Positions 1 to 10,061 of a stretch of 64,000 nucleotides of DNA are shown here, one piece after another. The notes beneath the pieces are model-generated. The model searched no databases. It saw nothing but the letters and a program-made list of their open reading frames with translations, and was not told where the DNA came from. Numbering within the stretch: position 1 is the first letter of the stretch; every line of letters starts with the position of its first letter. The position numbers and the translations under genes were made by a program. The DNA lies in contig NZ_CP155071.1 of NCBI RefSeq assembly GCF_039621855.1, forward strand, positions 1,054,001-1,118,000, written 5' to 3'. The DNA comes from Erwinia sp. HDF1-3R (GTDB lineage: Bacteria > Pseudomonadota > Gammaproteobacteria > Enterobacterales > Enterobacteriaceae).

Positions 1-563
1 GGTGTGCCAAACTGGTGGCAGACGTGGGCGATGGCGGTAGCTTCCATTTCAACGGCGATGGCTTTTGGAAAGTGGGTACGAATCTGCGTCAGCGGGCCGG
101 CACCGTTAATAAAAGCATCGCCGCTGACGACCAGACCACGAACGGCATTCAGCCCGAGCTGGCTGATGCAGGCTTCTGCGGCTTCAATCAGCGCAGCATC
201 AGCGGTGAAGGCCGCCGGGCAGCCGGCCATCTGTCCCAGCTCGTAGCCAAAGGCGGTGACATCGGCGTCGTGGTAGCGAACTTCGTCAGACACCACAATA
301 TCACCCACGTTCAGCGTGGGGGCCAGGCCGCCCGCAGAGCCCGTATTAATAATAAAGTCAGGTTTGCAGCGCTCAAGCAGCAGGGCGGTGCCCATTGCAG
401 CCGAAACCTTGCCAATGCCCGATTTGAGCAGGGCCACTTCAACACCGTTCAGCGTACCGGTGTAAATTTCGCAGCCCGCCAGCGTCAGCGTCTGACGGTT
501 TTCGATTTTGTCGCGCAGCAGGGTAACTTCCTGCTCCATTGCACCAATAATGCCTGCTTTCAT
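1..563 (-). CDS. mtnN: 5'-methylthioadenosine/S-adenosylhomocysteine nucleosidase, 3'-truncated by the window edge
   Basis: Cytosolic nucleosidase that cleaves the adenine from methylthioadenosine, S-adenosylhomocysteine and 5'-deoxyadenosine, clearing toxic SAM by-products. The frame opens with [13 protein letters not shown] and contains the family signatures [18 protein letters not shown] and [11 protein letters not shown] (substrate-binding Glu). About 187 of some 232 residues are present; the C-terminus lies outside the window. It is divergent from dgt, as in E. coli. Family assignment is firm. Confidence 0.95.
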   Translation of the reverse strand, partial: MKAGIIGAMEQEVTLLRDKIENRQTLTLAGCEIYTGTLNGVEVALLKSGIGKVSAAMGTALLLERCKPDFIINTGSAGGLAPTLNVGDIVVSDEVRYHDADVTAFGYELGQMAGCPAAFTADAALIEAAEACISQLGLNAVRGLVVSGDAFINGAGPLTQIRTHFPKAIAVEMEATAIAHVCHQFGT

Positions 564-690
564 AGAGATACTCGCTAATGTGGTGGAAATTTCCTGTCTT
601 TTCAGCGCATAGTCTAGCATGGCAGGATACAGGACATAATCCACAAAACGCACCTCCAGCGGGTATCGGGTGGAAAAAGGGGACCCAGGC

Positions 691-2196
691 ATGAACGATA
701 TCGACTTCAGGAAAAAAATTAATTATCAGCGCCGCTACCATCCCCAGACGGGGCAAAAAGACGAGCATGAAATTTTACGTATTTTCGAAAGCGATCGTGG
801 GCGTATTATCAATTCTGCGGCCATTCGTCGGCTCCAGCAGAAAACGCAGGTCTTCCCACTGGAACGCAATGCGGCGGTGCGTTCCCGTCTGACCCACTCT
901 CTGGAGGTGCAGCAGGTAGGCCGCTATATTGCCAAAGAAGTGCTCACCCGCCTTAAAGAGCTGGATAAGCTGGAGAAATATGGTCTTTCACAGCTGACCG
1001 GGCCATTTGAAAGTATCGTGGAAATGGCCTGCCTGATGCATGACATTGGTAACCCGCCTTTCGGACACTTCGGCGAATCGGCGATCAATGACTGGTTTAC
1101 GCAGCGGCTGGATGCGACTCACCGGCCAGATAATGCACGGGCCGACCGCTGTGAACCCGAAGTGCTGCGTTATCAGACCGATGGATTTAACGATCTCCGG
1201 GCGAAGATCCGCCAGGACCTTTCACATTTTGAGGGCAATGCGCAGGCGATCCGCATGGTGCACTCACTGCTGAAAATGAATCTCACCTGGGCCCAGGTCG
1301 GCTGCATATTTAAATATACCCGCCCGGCCTGGTTCAATGGCGAAATACCCGCCACGCATGATTATTTGATGAAGAAGCCCGGCTATTATCTTTCAGAAGA
1401 GGAGTATGTCGGTCGGCTGCGTAAAGAGCTCGATCTTCAGCCTCACTGTCGTTTTCCTCTGACCTATATTATGGAGGCCGCCGACGATATTTCTTATTGC
1501 GTGGCGGATTTAGAGGATGCGGTGGAGAAAAAGATTTTCACCGTCGAACAGCTTTATGAACACCTGTTTGCTCTTTGGCCGGACCACCAGCCCAACGATC
1601 TGTTTCAGCTGGTGGTGACCAGCGCGCTGGAAAAATCCCGTAGCCAGCAGTTTAGCCGCAGCAGTGAGGATCAGTTCTTTATGTATCTGCGGGTGAATAC
1701 CGTGGCCAGACTGGTGCCGCATACCGCCAGCCGCTTTATCGATAATATGTCGGCGGTCTTTAGCGGTGAATTTAATGCGGCGCTCCTGGAGGATGGCAGT
1801 CCCCAGCATCAGTTATTGGAAATCTTCAAAAAAGTCGCCTTCAGTCATGTATTTAACCATCCTGACGTCGAGCAGCTTGAGCTACAGGGATACCGTGTCA
1901 TTAGCGGCCTGCTGGATATTTATCGCCCGCTCTTAGCGCTCAGCAGGGAGGAATTTTCCGAGCTGATGGAAAAAGACTACCTAAAACACTTTCCTATTGA
2001 AACACGTCTTTTCCATAAACTGTCGACGCGCTTTCGGCTTGCCTATAGTGAAGCCGTCGGTCGTCTGGATATGCGGGCCAATGATATTGCCATTTGGGAA
2101 TATTATTATCGGGCGCGTATGCTTCAGGATTACGTAAGCGGCATGACCGATCTGTATGCCTGGGATGAGTATCGTCGTTTAATGGCCGTCGAATAA
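691..2196 (+). CDS. dgt: Deoxyguanosinetriphosphate triphosphohydrolase
   Basis: Hydrolyses dGTP to deoxyguanosine and inorganic triphosphate, tuning the dNTP pool. The 501-residue product has the HD-domain metal ligands in order: His69 (RLTHS), His117-Asp118 ([16 protein letters not shown]) with His126 close by, and the C-terminus EYRRLMAVE typical of the enterobacterial enzyme. I chose ATG 691 over an in-frame GTG at 670 because an AAGGGGA ribosome site sits just before it and the protein then starts like E. coli Dgt. It is followed by degP on the same strand after about 150 bp. Confidence 0.97.
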   Translation: MNDIDFRKKINYQRRYHPQTGQKDEHEILRIFESDRGRIINSAAIRRLQQKTQVFPLERNAAVRSRLTHSLEVQQVGRYIAKEVLTRLKELDKLEKYGLSQLTGPFESIVEMACLMHDIGNPPFGHFGESAINDWFTQRLDATHRPDNARADRCEPEVLRYQTDGFNDLRAKIRQDLSHFEGNAQAIRMVHSLLKMNLTWAQVGCIFKYTRPAWFNGEIPATHDYLMKKPGYYLSEEEYVGRLRKELDLQPHCRFPLTYIMEAADDISYCVADLEDAVEKKIFTVEQLYEHLFALWPDHQPNDLFQLVVTSALEKSRSQQFSRSSEDQFFMYLRVNTVARLVPHTASRFIDNMSAVFSGEFNAALLEDGSPQHQLLEIFKKVAFSHVFNHPDVEQLELQGYRVISGLLDIYRPLLALSREEFSELMEKDYLKHFPIETRLFHKLSTRFRLAYSEAVGRLDMRANDIAIWEYYYRARMLQDYVSGMTDLYAWDEYRRLMAVE

Positions 2197-2263
2197 TAAC
2201 GACGGGCCTTTAAGTTTTGTAAAGCCAGAGAATAAATTTTTACCTTTAGCTGAAACTTATACA

Positions 2264-2293
2264 TGAACTTAGCGATAATAATTGAATCTTACC
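2264..2293 (+). promoter_or_regulatory. Sigma-E-type promoter of degP
   Basis: TGAACTT (-35) at 2264-2270, a 16-bp spacer, and a TCTTACC-like -10 at 2287-2293 lie about 50 bp before the degP start. The spacing and the -35 core (GAACTT) fit the RpoE consensus, and E. coli degP is a known sigma-E gene. The -10 is weak, so this is a prediction from motif plus context. Confidence 0.6.
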
Positions 2294-2343
2294 AACACGA
2301 CCACAGCAATGGTTGCATTATTGGACACATAGAGAAAAGACGC

Positions 2344-3774
2344 ATGAAAAAAACTATTTTAGCTGGCGCGTTGGCTCTGAGCCTGGGAATGGCGATGACC
2401 CCGCTGACTGCCTCCGCGGCAGAAACCGCTTCTTCTTCTAACCAGCAGCTTCCGAGCCTGGCACCGATGTTAGAAAAAGTGATGCCTTCGGTGGTGAGTA
2501 TTAATGTTGAAGGGAGCACCACCGTTCGTACGCCGCGTTTGCCGCAGCAGTTCCAGCAGTTCTTTGGCGGTAACTCGCCGTTCTGTCAGGATGGTTCACC
2601 CTTCCAGAACTCCCCCGTCTGTCAGGGAGGAGGTCAGGATCAGGGCGGCGCAGATACTCAGCAGGAAAAATTCCGGGCGCTGGGATCGGGCGTGGTGATT
2701 GATGCCGCCAAAGGCTATGTGGTGACCAATAACCATGTGGTCGATAATGCGACTAAAATTCAGGTCCAGCTCAGCGATGGTCGTCGGTATGATGCAAAAG
2801 TCATCGGTAAAGATCCCCGCTCCGATATTGCACTTATTCAGCTTAAAGATGCGAAAAATCTTACCGCGATCAAAATGGCCGACTCTGACGATCTGCGCGT
2901 CGGCGACTACACCGTCGCGATTGGTAACCCTTATGGCCTGGGTGAAACCGTTACCTCCGGGATCGTTTCAGCGCTGGGGCGTAGCGGCTTAAACGTCGAA
3001 AACTATGAAAACTTTATTCAGACCGATGCGGCGATCAACCGGGGCAACTCCGGCGGCGCGCTGGTCAACCTTAACGGTGAGCTGATCGGCATTAATACCG
3101 CGATTCTGGCACCGGACGGCGGCAACATTGGTATCGGCTTTGCTATCCCCTCCGATATGGTGAAAAACCTGACGGCGCAGATGGTCGAATATGGCCAGGT
3201 GAAACGCGGTGAGCTGGGCATTATGGGCACCGAGCTGAACTCCGAGCTGGCTAAAGCGATGAAGGTTGATGCTCAGCGCGGCGCGTTTGTCAGCCAGGTG
3301 CTGGCTAACTCTTCTGCTGCGAAGGCGGGCGTGAAGGCAGGCGATGTGGTGGTTAACATCAACGGTAAGGCCATTTCCAGCTTTGCTGCCCTGCGCGCGC
3401 AGATTGGATCGCTGCCGGTTGGCACGAAAATGACCCTGGGCCTGATCCGTGACGGTAAGCCGCTGACGGTTAACGTTGAGCTCCAGCAGAGCACGCAGAC
3501 TAAGGTCGATTCCGGCAATATTTATACCGGAATTGAAGGCGCAGACCTGAGCAACTTCGAGGCCAAAGGAGTGAAAGGCGTGAAGGTCGACAGCGTTAAG
3601 CCAGGTTCAGCCGCGGCGAATATTGGTTTGAAGAAGGATGATGTTATCCTGGGTGTTAACCAGCAGGCCATTGCTAACCTGGGCGAGCTGCGTAAAATCC
3701 TCGACACCAAGCCTTCCGTACTGGCGCTGAACATTCAACGCGGTGACAGTTCGATCTACCTGCTAATGCAGTAG
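2344..3774 (+). CDS. degP: Periplasmic serine protease/chaperone DegP (HtrA)
   Basis: Envelope-stress protease that degrades or refolds misfolded periplasmic and outer-membrane proteins as PDZ-linked cages. The 476-residue product has a Sec signal peptide (charged MKK, hydrophobic core, ASA-type cleavage near residue 26). The catalytic triad is at His131 (TNNHVVD), Asp161 (RSDIAL) and Ser236 (RGNSGGAL), the same numbers as in E. coli. The LA-loop region (about 70-110) is rich in Gln/Gly and has two cysteines (CQDG, VCQGG). Two PDZ domains follow, about residues 280-370 and 385-470. ATG 2344 was chosen for the signal peptide; an upstream in-frame start at 2263 would bury it. Confidence 0.97.
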   Translation: MKKTILAGALALSLGMAMTPLTASAAETASSSNQQLPSLAPMLEKVMPSVVSINVEGSTTVRTPRLPQQFQQFFGGNSPFCQDGSPFQNSPVCQGGGQDQGGADTQQEKFRALGSGVVIDAAKGYVVTNNHVVDNATKIQVQLSDGRRYDAKVIGKDPRSDIALIQLKDAKNLTAIKMADSDDLRVGDYTVAIGNPYGLGETVTSGIVSALGRSGLNVENYENFIQTDAAINRGNSGGALVNLNGELIGINTAILAPDGGNIGIGFAIPSDMVKNLTAQMVEYGQVKRGELGIMGTELNSELAKAMKVDAQRGAFVSQVLANSSAAKAGVKAGDVVVNINGKAISSFAALRAQIGSLPVGTKMTLGLIRDGKPLTVNVELQQSTQTKVDSGNIYTGIEGADLSNFEAKGVKGVKVDSVKPGSAAANIGLKKDDVILGVNQQAIANLGELRKILDTKPSVLALNIQRGDSSIYLLMQ

Positions 3775-3819
3775 GTGGCGGCACGAAAAATGCGCTGAAG
3801 AACGGCGCGTAATAGCGCC

Positions 3820-3861
3820 AGCAGGCAGGTGCCGGTGACCAGCAGGCAGGTGCCGGTGACC
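3820..3861 (+). repeat. Two tandem 21-bp repeats at the degP terminator
   Basis: AGCAGGCAGGTGCCGGTGACC is present twice back to back (3820-3840 and 3841-3861). The second copy supplies the upstream arm of the degP terminator stem, so the duplication gives the transcript two alternative left arms for one right arm. Confidence 0.9.
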
Positions 3862-3877
3862 AACCGGCACCTGTTTT
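3847..3877 (+). terminator. Rho-independent terminator of degP
   Basis: Perfect 10-bp stem CAGGTGCCGG / CCGGCACCTG (3847-3856 and 3864-3873), 7-nt loop, followed by TTTT. It lies 70 bp after the degP stop. Confidence 0.8.
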
Positions 3878-3903
3878 ACGTTCAATATACTCTCCTGACG
3901 TGC

Positions 3904-4155
3904 CCGTGATACCAGGCACATCTGCAATACCTGATACCTTTGCAATATCTGATACCTTTGCAATATCTGATACCTCTGCAATATCTGATACCTTTGCAAT
4001 ATCTGATACCTTTGCAATATCTGATACCTCTGCAATATCTGATACCTCTGCAATACCTGATACATCCGCGATACCCGGCGTATCTGCAATAGCTGGCACG
4101 TCTGCAATACCTGACAAATCTGCAATACCTGACACATCCATGATACCTGACATCA
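3904..4155. repeat. 18-bp minisatellite, about 14 tandem units
   Basis: The core unit TTGCAATATCTGATACCT repeats head to tail from 3904 to 4155, in register every 18 bp. The middle seven units (3922-4047) are nearly identical and the outer ones decay (ACCTGACACAT, ACCCGGCGTAT). Because 18 is a multiple of three, frames stay open on both strands (hexapeptide repeats such as AISDTF), but no convincing ribosome site or homology supports translation. It fills the degP-cdaR gap; the remaining bases to 4306 hold the cdaR promoter region. Confidence 0.9.
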
Positions 4156-4306
4156 CTGCGCCCCGGCTCCGGCGGCCTTCTTCGTCGCTCATTTGTGAAC
4201 CTTGCCGCAATTTTCATATAAGGCGCTGCACTTAGGGCAGTTGCACAATGGCAGGCCGGGATCTGCCCGTTATGCTGGCTTATCCAGGGTTTTTCAGGAG
4301 TGATTC

Positions 4307-5464
4307 ATGTCCACCAGTCATCTCGATGCACGGCTGGCGCAGAAGATTGTCGCCCGCACGATGCAGATTATTGATAGCAACGTCAATGTGATGGATGCAC
4401 GTGGCAGAATTATCGGCAGTGGCGACCATGAGCGTATTGGCGAATTGCACGAAGGTGCGTTGCTGGCGCTGTCGCAGGCAAGGGTTGTGGATATAGACGA
4501 CGCGGTAGCGAAGCACCTACATGGGGTGCGTCCGGGGATTAATCTGCCGATGCGCATTGCCGGTGATATCGTCGGCGTCATCGGTCTGACCGGGGAACCG
4601 GCCAGCCTGCGACATTACGGTGAGCTGGTCTGTATGACCGCTGAAATGATGCTTGAGCAGGCGCGTCTGCTGCATATCCTGGCACAGGACAGCAGGCTGC
4701 GTGAGGAGCTGGTGTTAAACCTGATCCGCAGTGAAACGCTTTCGCCTGCGCTGACGGAGTGGGCACAGCGACTCGGGATCGATTTAGACCAGCCGCGCGT
4801 CGTCGCGGTGGTGGAAGTGGACAGCGGCCAGCTCGGCGTGGACAGCGCCATGTCTGAGCTGCAACAGCTCCAGACCTTGCTGACAACGCCCGAACGCGAC
4901 AACCTGATCGCCATCGTCTCGCTGACGGAGATGGTGGTGTTAAAGCCCGCGCTTAACACCCATGGGCGCTATGACGCCGGGGATCATCGTAAACGCGTGG
5001 ATCTGCTGCTGTCGCGAATGAAAGAGAACGGGCATCTGCGCATCCGCATTGCCCTGGGGAACTTTTTTACCGGTCCCGGCAGTATTGCGCGCTCTTACCG
5101 CACGGCGCGTACCACCATGCTGGTTGGCAAGCAGCGGATGCCCGAACAGCGACGCTATTTTTATCAGGATCTGATGCTGCCGGTGCTGCTCGACAGCCTG
5201 CGCGGAGGATGGCAGGCCAGCGAGCTGTCGCGGCCCCTGATGAAGCTTAAGGCAATGGATAATAACGGCCTGCTGCTGCGCACCCTCAGCGCGTGGTTTA
5301 GCCATGATGTTCAGCCTTCCGCTACGGCAAAAGCACTGTTTATTCATCGAAATACGCTGGAATACCGGCTTAACCGGGTGTCGGAGCTGACCGGGCTGAA
5401 TCTAAGTCATTTCGATGACAGGCTGCTGCTCTACGTGGCGCTACAGCTGGATGAGGAAGCCTGA
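4307..5464 (+). CDS. cdaR: Sugar-diacid utilisation regulator CdaR
   Basis: Transcriptional activator of galactarate/glucarate/glycerate catabolism genes in enterobacteria. The 385-residue product matches E. coli CdaR in length and throughout: an N-terminal sugar-diacid recognition domain (about 5-135; INVMDARGRIIGSGD-like region, RIGELHEGA, CMTAEMMLEQ), a middle GGDEF-like region, and a C-terminal PucR-type HTH (about 325-380; LFIHRNTLEYRLNR). The ATG follows a TTCAGGAG ribosome site. No galactarate or glucarate genes lie in this window, so its targets are elsewhere. Confidence 0.97.
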   Translation: MSTSHLDARLAQKIVARTMQIIDSNVNVMDARGRIIGSGDHERIGELHEGALLALSQARVVDIDDAVAKHLHGVRPGINLPMRIAGDIVGVIGLTGEPASLRHYGELVCMTAEMMLEQARLLHILAQDSRLREELVLNLIRSETLSPALTEWAQRLGIDLDQPRVVAVVEVDSGQLGVDSAMSELQQLQTLLTTPERDNLIAIVSLTEMVVLKPALNTHGRYDAGDHRKRVDLLLSRMKENGHLRIRIALGNFFTGPGSIARSYRTARTTMLVGKQRMPEQRRYFYQDLMLPVLLDSLRGGWQASELSRPLMKLKAMDNNGLLLRTLSAWFSHDVQPSATAKALFIHRNTLEYRLNRVSELTGLNLSHFDDRLLLYVALQLDEEA

Positions 5465-5513
5465 ACGCACTCTGGCCCGAAGCACTACAGCTGGATGAGG
5501 AAGCCTGAACGCA
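5441..5513 (+). repeat. 29-bp direct repeat duplicating the cdaR 3' end
   Basis: The last codons and stop of cdaR (CTACAGCTGGATGAGGAAGC and the next 9 bases, 5441-5469) recur unchanged at 5485-5513, a 44-bp period. The second copy lies outside the gene and is not expressed as part of it. Confidence 0.85.
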
Positions 5514-5572
5514 GCCAGGCACGTGGCGTTATCGCGGGATAAGCAGGCTCGATCCTGGCTGAGGACTGGCAT

Positions 5573-5600
5573 CGGGCATACCGACAGATCGGTTTGCCCG
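5573..5600. terminator. Hairpin between convergent cdaR and yaeH
   Basis: CGGGCA-t-ACCGA / TCGGT-t-TGCCCG with a CAGA loop, stem of 11 pairs with one mismatch. It sits between two convergent genes, where a shared terminator is expected, but neither side has a good T-run. Confidence 0.35.
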
Positions 5601-5610
5601 GAGGGGGAAA

Positions 5611-6003
5611 TTAACGACCGCTACGAGTCAGTTTTTCCAGATCGGATTCGATTTCAGCAATCTTATTCGTCACCACGTGGTCCAGATGACGCAGGTCTTC
5701 CAGAATTTTACGTTTCAGATCGACTTCGACCTGATCGCGCTGGCAGATCTGATCTAGCTCATCAATGACGTAACGCAGATTGGGGCTGATTTCCTGAATT
5801 TCTTTGTAACCCTGGCTGACGTTATCGGCGACGACGGTTTTACGCTGGCGCGGATATTTAAATTTGACACTTTTGGCGAAGAACTCGCCGCGATCTTTGC
5901 GGAAATAGATTTTCAGAATATCGTTGCTGGCTTCCTGGCGCAGGCTGTAGCGATCGATATCGTCGGGATTACTGATACCCAGGCCTTTTAAATTGTCATA
6001 CAT
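5611..6003 (-). CDS. yaeH: DUF3461 protein YaeH
   Basis: Conserved enterobacterial protein of unknown function, 130 residues. The sequence ([10 protein letters not shown] at the start, [33 protein letters not shown], ending [14 protein letters not shown]) is collinear with E. coli YaeH. The C-terminal half is predicted coiled helix, rich in charged residues. ATG 6003 matches the E. coli start; an in-frame GTG two codons upstream is possible. The neighbour dapD is the same as in E. coli. Confidence 0.93.
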   Translation of the reverse strand: MYDNLKGLGISNPDDIDRYSLRQEASNDILKIYFRKDRGEFFAKSVKFKYPRQRKTVVADNVSQGYKEIQEISPNLRYVIDELDQICQRDQVEVDLKRKILEDLRHLDHVVTNKIAEIESDLEKLTRSGR

Positions 6004-6280
6004 GGTCACGTTTCCTGTTCGGGAGATAAGAGTTTTGGCTGCGCTGCAATGCTGGACTGCCCGGTATCCGCCATTCTCACGCAGGCTGTGTCGGTGAGAA
6101 AAGCTAAGCAGTGAATCAGGTTTTGCCCGGCTCGCTCCTCCCGTACTTGTGAGTATATGTGAAAATCTAAAAAGCGGTCGGGGAGCGCCTGTGCGCTTAA
6201 CGGCGCGGATTATCGCTTAGTTGTTGCGCAATAGCATCCGATTATTCACGGCAGGAAAAAGGTTTAGATAAGGGGGGTGT

Positions 6281-6316
6281 AAAATATAGTTTACGGGCCA
6301 CGGAATGTGGCCCGTA
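6281..6316 (-). terminator. Rho-independent terminator of dapD
   Basis: Read on the minus strand, TACGGGCCAC - ATTCC - GTGGCCCGTA (6316-6292) forms a perfect 10-bp stem, followed by AACTATATTTT. It starts six bases past the dapD stop. The 270 bp between this and yaeH show no gene. Confidence 0.8.
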
Positions 6317-6321
6317 GAAGA

Positions 6322-7146
6322 TTAGTCGATGGTGCGCAGCAGTTCGTTAATGCCCACTTTGCCACGGGTTTTTTCATCAACCTTTTTCACAATCACGGCA
6401 CAGTAGAGGCTGTAGCGACCATCTTTCGACGGCAGGTTGCCCGACACCACCACCGATCCCGCAGGGACGCGACCGTAATGGACTTCACCGGTTTCACGAT
6501 CGTAAATTTTAGTGCTCTGGCCGATATAAACGCCCATCGAAATGACCGCACCTTCCTCAACAATCACGCCTTCCACGATTTCTGAACGCGCGCCGATGAA
6601 GCAGTTATCTTCGATAATGGTTGGATTAGCCTGGAGAGGTTCCAGTACGCCGCCGATGCCTACGCCGCCGGAAAGGTGCACATTTTTACCGATCTGCGCG
6701 CAGGATCCAACGGTCGCCCAGGTATCCACCATTGAGCCTTCATCGACGTAAGCGCCAATATTGACATAAGAAGGCATCAGTACGGTATTGCGGGCGATAT
6801 AGGCCCCCTGACGTACCGCAGCAGGGGGCACGACGCGGAAGCCCTCTTTTTTAAAGCGCGCGTCATCATAGTCGGCAAACTTCATCGGCACTTTGTCGTA
6901 AAAACGACTCTCGGCACCCTCAATCACCTGATTATCATTGATGCGGAAAGAGAGCAGCACCGCTTTTTTCAGCCACTGATGCGTTACCCACTCACCGGCG
7001 ATTTTCTCGGATACGCGCAGGGCGCCGCTGTCCAGCAGGGCGATCACCTGATTCACCGCTTCGCGGGTAACGGTATCGGCGCTGGCAGGCGTCAGCTCGG
7101 CACGGCGCTCAAAGGCGCTTTCAATAACACTCTGTAATTGTTGCAT
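6322..7146 (-). CDS. dapD: 2,3,4,5-tetrahydropyridine-2,6-dicarboxylate N-succinyltransferase
   Basis: Cytosolic enzyme of the succinylase branch of lysine/meso-diaminopimelate synthesis: succinyl-CoA plus tetrahydrodipicolinate gives N-succinyl-2-amino-6-ketopimelate. The 274 residues have an N-terminal helical domain ([17 protein letters not shown]) and a left-handed beta-helix of hexapeptide repeats (about 100-230; [39 protein letters not shown]), the usual length and layout. It has its own terminator, and glnD lies upstream on the same strand. Confidence 0.97.
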   Translation of the reverse strand: MQQLQSVIESAFERRAELTPASADTVTREAVNQVIALLDSGALRVSEKIAGEWVTHQWLKKAVLLSFRINDNQVIEGAESRFYDKVPMKFADYDDARFKKEGFRVVPPAAVRQGAYIARNTVLMPSYVNIGAYVDEGSMVDTWATVGSCAQIGKNVHLSGGVGIGGVLEPLQANPTIIEDNCFIGARSEIVEGVIVEEGAVISMGVYIGQSTKIYDRETGEVHYGRVPAGSVVVSGNLPSKDGRYSLYCAVIVKKVDEKTRGKVGINELLRTID

Positions 7147-7262
7147 TAATCAAAATTTCCTGTGTCAAATCATCGTCAGGAGCGGGGGAGACGACCGCCC
7201 GTTCAGGTCAGCAGCCAGTTTGCACCGATCGCTGAAAGATGGGTTAAAAAAGTAAATCCAGG

Positions 7263-9908
7263 TCACACTTTATCGTTTGGATTAAGGGCCTCTGTCAACC
7301 GTTGTTGTAACACTTCACGCAATTCCGGGCTGAGCGCCCGTCGGTCGCCGTTGGCCAGGATAAACAGATCCTCTACCCGCTCGCCAATGGTACTGATGCG
7401 CGCGCCGTGCAGCGACACGCCCAGATCGGCAAAGACTTCACCCACTCTGGCCAGCAGGCCAGGCTGATCCAGGGCAATCAGTTCCATATAGGTACGGCGG
7501 TCGGTATGTGCCGGCAGGTATTTCGCTTCGGTTTCCACGCAAAAGTGCCTGAGCCTGGCAGACGGGCGGCGCGTTTTCGGCGGCTGCCAGCAGGTCTGAG
7601 CGATAGCCTGCACCAGCGCCTGGCGGATCATCCCATGCCGATCGGCGGCCAGTGGGCTGCCGTCGGGTTCCAGCACGATAAAGGTATCCATCGCCATGCC
7701 GTCCCGGCTGGTGAAGATCTGCGCATCGTGTACGCTCAGATTCCGCCTGTCCAGCTCCCCGGCGACGGTGGCGAACAGGTAAGGCCTGTCCGGGCTCCAG
7801 ATAAAGATTTCGGTGCCGCCCCGGGTCGCCTGGGGGCTAACCAGCACCAGCGGCTCGCTCAGGTCGTGCTCCATCAGATGGCGTGCATGCCAGGCCAGCT
7901 GATTGGGCGTATGCCGCAGGAAATAGTCTGCCCGGCAGCGCCCCCAGATATTACGCAGCGCCTGTTCGTCAATGTTATCCATACGTAGCAGTGCCAGCGC
8001 CTGGAGTCGGTGGTGCCGGACGCGCTCGCGCAGATCCGGGCTGTTCTCCATTCCGCGCCGCAGCTGCTTTTCGGCGGCAAAGAACAGCTCGCGCAGCAGG
8101 CTCTGCTTCCAGCTGTTCCACAGGTTTTCATTGGTGGCGCAGATGTCAGCGACCGTCAGGCAGACCAGATAGCGCAGACGATTTTCATTCTGCATGACTT
8201 CGGCAAACTGCTGGATTTCGGTGGGGTCCTGAATATCACGACGCTGTGCGGTAACCGACATCAGCAAATGATGGCGCACCAGCCAGGCGACCAGCTGAGC
8301 TTCGCGGGAGTTGAGTCCGTGTAATTCCGCAAATTCAAGCGCATCCTGCGCGCCCAGAATCGAGTGGTCACCGCCGCGCCCTTTGGCAATATCGTGGAAG
8401 AGGGCGGCCATTAGCAGTAGCTCAAGCTGGGGCAGGCGCGGCCAGATCTCCACGCAAAGCGGATGGCGCGGGCGCGTCGCTTCGCTGGCAAAACTTTCCA
8501 GCTTTTGCAGGACGCGGATGGTGTGTTCGTCGACGGTGTAGGCGTGAAACAGATCGAACTGCATCTGGCCGACGATGTTGCCCCACTGTGGCATATAGGC
8601 CCAGAGTACGCTGTGGCGGTGCATTGGCACCAGCGCCCGACTGACGGCACCCGGATGTCGCAGGATCGACAGGAAAAGCTGGCGCGCCTGCGGAATGGTG
8701 CACAGGGGCTGTTTGAGATGGCGACGGGCATGTCTGAGCTGGCGCAGCGTGGTGGAGTAGATCCCGGTAATAGCGGGCTTACGTACCATGGTGTAAAACA
8801 TGCGCATAATCGCTTCGGGCTGACGGGAAAAAAGCGTTTCATCGATCAGGTCAATCAGCGTGCCGCGCAGCTGGAATTCATCGTCGATAGCGCGGGGTTT
8901 TTCATCTTCCCCAGGCGCCAGAATCGCCTCGTCAAACAGCTGTAGCAGCATCTGGTTCAGCTCGCTGATGCGCCGGGTGACGCGGTAAAAATCCTTCATC
9001 ATCCGCTCAACCGGCTCATTGCCTTCGCCCTGGTAGTCCAGCCGCTGGGCGACGTTCAGCTGTCTGTCAAACAGCAGACGATTATCGTAGCGGGTCAGAG
9101 TCAGATGCAGCGCAAAGCGGATACGCCAGAGGAAACTCTGACATTCGTTAAGCTCGTTGCGCTCGGCCCCGGTCAGAAAGCCAAACCCGACCATTTCATC
9201 CAGCGAGGTGGCACCGAAATGGCGACGGGCGACCCACAGCAGGGTATGAATGTCGCGCAGGCCGCCGGGGCTGCTTTTGATATCCGGCTCCAGGTTATAG
9301 CTGGTGCCGTGATAGCGCTGATGGCGTTCCTGCTGTTCCTCAATCTTCGCCGCGAAAAACTGGTCCGAGCGCCAGAAGCCGTCGCTGAAAATGTTTTTTT
9401 GCAGTTCAAGAAAGAGCGCCACGTCGCCGGTCAGCATTCGCGACTCAATCAGATTGGTGGCTACGGTCAGATCGGACAACCCCTCCAGCAGGCACTCTTC
9501 CAGCGTACGTACGCTGTGGCCCACTTCCAGCTTGAGATCCCACATTAGCGTTAGCAGCTCGCTGGTACGCTGGGCGTCCTCCGCAGAAAGAGGGCTGCGG
9601 CTGAGGATCAGCACGTCAATATCGGAGAGCGGATGCAGCTCGCCGCGTCCGTAGCCGCCCACGGCGACCAGCGCAATATCCAGCTGTTCAGGGAAGCCGT
9701 AGAAGCGCCAGAGCCGCCTCAGCAGGCGATCGATAAACAGCGTCCGCGCAGCAATCAGATCTTCGGCGTCAAAGCCGTTATCAAACGCGTCGGCCATCCC
9801 CTGCTGAAAGCGTTCCAGCTGCAATTTCAGCTGCTCGCGCGTCAGCTGGCTCTCTTCCCAGTCGGCAGGCGAGTCGGACAGCCCGTAATTGATCAGTTTT
9901 TTGCTCAC
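7263..9908 (-). CDS. glnD: Bifunctional uridylyltransferase/uridylyl-removing enzyme GlnD
   Basis: Nitrogen sensor that adds UMP to PII proteins (GlnB/GlnK) when glutamine is low and removes it when glutamine is high. Of 881 residues: nucleotidyltransferase motif [17 protein letters not shown] at about 84-100, HD hydrolase motif [15 protein letters not shown] near 505-520, and two C-terminal ACT domains ([20 protein letters not shown] and [21 protein letters not shown]). I chose the GTG start at 9908: AGGAG lies six bases before it and the sequence upstream does not resemble family N-termini. The ATG further upstream would add 21 residues. Confidence 0.95.
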   Translation of the reverse strand: MSKKLINYGLSDSPADWEESQLTREQLKLQLERFQQGMADAFDNGFDAEDLIAARTLFIDRLLRRLWRFYGFPEQLDIALVAVGGYGRGELHPLSDIDVLILSRSPLSAEDAQRTSELLTLMWDLKLEVGHSVRTLEECLLEGLSDLTVATNLIESRMLTGDVALFLELQKNIFSDGFWRSDQFFAAKIEEQQERHQRYHGTSYNLEPDIKSSPGGLRDIHTLLWVARRHFGATSLDEMVGFGFLTGAERNELNECQSFLWRIRFALHLTLTRYDNRLLFDRQLNVAQRLDYQGEGNEPVERMMKDFYRVTRRISELNQMLLQLFDEAILAPGEDEKPRAIDDEFQLRGTLIDLIDETLFSRQPEAIMRMFYTMVRKPAITGIYSTTLRQLRHARRHLKQPLCTIPQARQLFLSILRHPGAVSRALVPMHRHSVLWAYMPQWGNIVGQMQFDLFHAYTVDEHTIRVLQKLESFASEATRPRHPLCVEIWPRLPQLELLLMAALFHDIAKGRGGDHSILGAQDALEFAELHGLNSREAQLVAWLVRHHLLMSVTAQRRDIQDPTEIQQFAEVMQNENRLRYLVCLTVADICATNENLWNSWKQSLLRELFFAAEKQLRRGMENSPDLRERVRHHRLQALALLRMDNIDEQALRNIWGRCRADYFLRHTPNQLAWHARHLMEHDLSEPLVLVSPQATRGGTEIFIWSPDRPYLFATVAGELDRRNLSVHDAQIFTSRDGMAMDTFIVLEPDGSPLAADRHGMIRQALVQAIAQTCWQPPKTRRPSARLRHFCVETEAKYLPAHTDRRTYMELIALDQPGLLARVGEVFADLGVSLHGARISTIGERVEDLFILANGDRRALSPELREVLQQRLTEALNPNDKV

Positions 9909-9976
9909 GCCTGGCTCCTGGTTGGTCTCTGTGACGATTATCACAGTGACAATAGCGCCACCGCCCACCACAGATC

Positions 9977-10001
9977 AAAAAAAACCGGCCTGCGCCGGTT
10001 T
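9977..10001 (-). terminator. Rho-independent terminator of map
   Basis: On the minus strand AAACCGGC - GCAG - GCCGGTTT followed by a run of T (rc of 10001 to 9977). A second, weaker hairpin at 10029-10046 (AACCGG / CCGGTT) precedes a plus-strand T-run. Confidence 0.8.
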
Positions 10002-10061
10002 AAAAAGTAGGATTCTTCAGCAAGCTGGAACCGGCTCTCACCGGTTTTTTTCGTCACCGCG

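Noticed and set aside
15-578. Plus-strand frame opposite mtnN
   Set aside because: It is the antisense shadow of the well supported mtnN coding strand.
670-690. Upstream GTG start for dgt
   Set aside because: The ATG at 691 has a ribosome site and gives the family N-terminus.
3904-4155. CRISPR array
   Set aside because: Units are contiguous and 18 bp long, with no unique spacers and no cas genes.
3674-4210. Minus-strand frame of 178 codons with hexapeptide repeats across the degP-cdaR gap
   Set aside because: It is open only because the 18-bp minisatellite keeps frame; it runs antisense into the degP end, and the matching plus-strand frame (3900-4235) is equally open. No ribosome site or homology supports either.
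9909-9971. Longer GlnD from an upstream ATG
   Set aside because: The extra 21 residues ([13 protein letters not shown]) do not match the family, while GTG 9908 has a well placed AGGAG.
10029-10050. Plus-strand terminator between glnD and map
   Set aside because: Short 6-bp stem with a T-run but no plus-strand gene before it; probably incidental beside the stronger minus-strand terminator.
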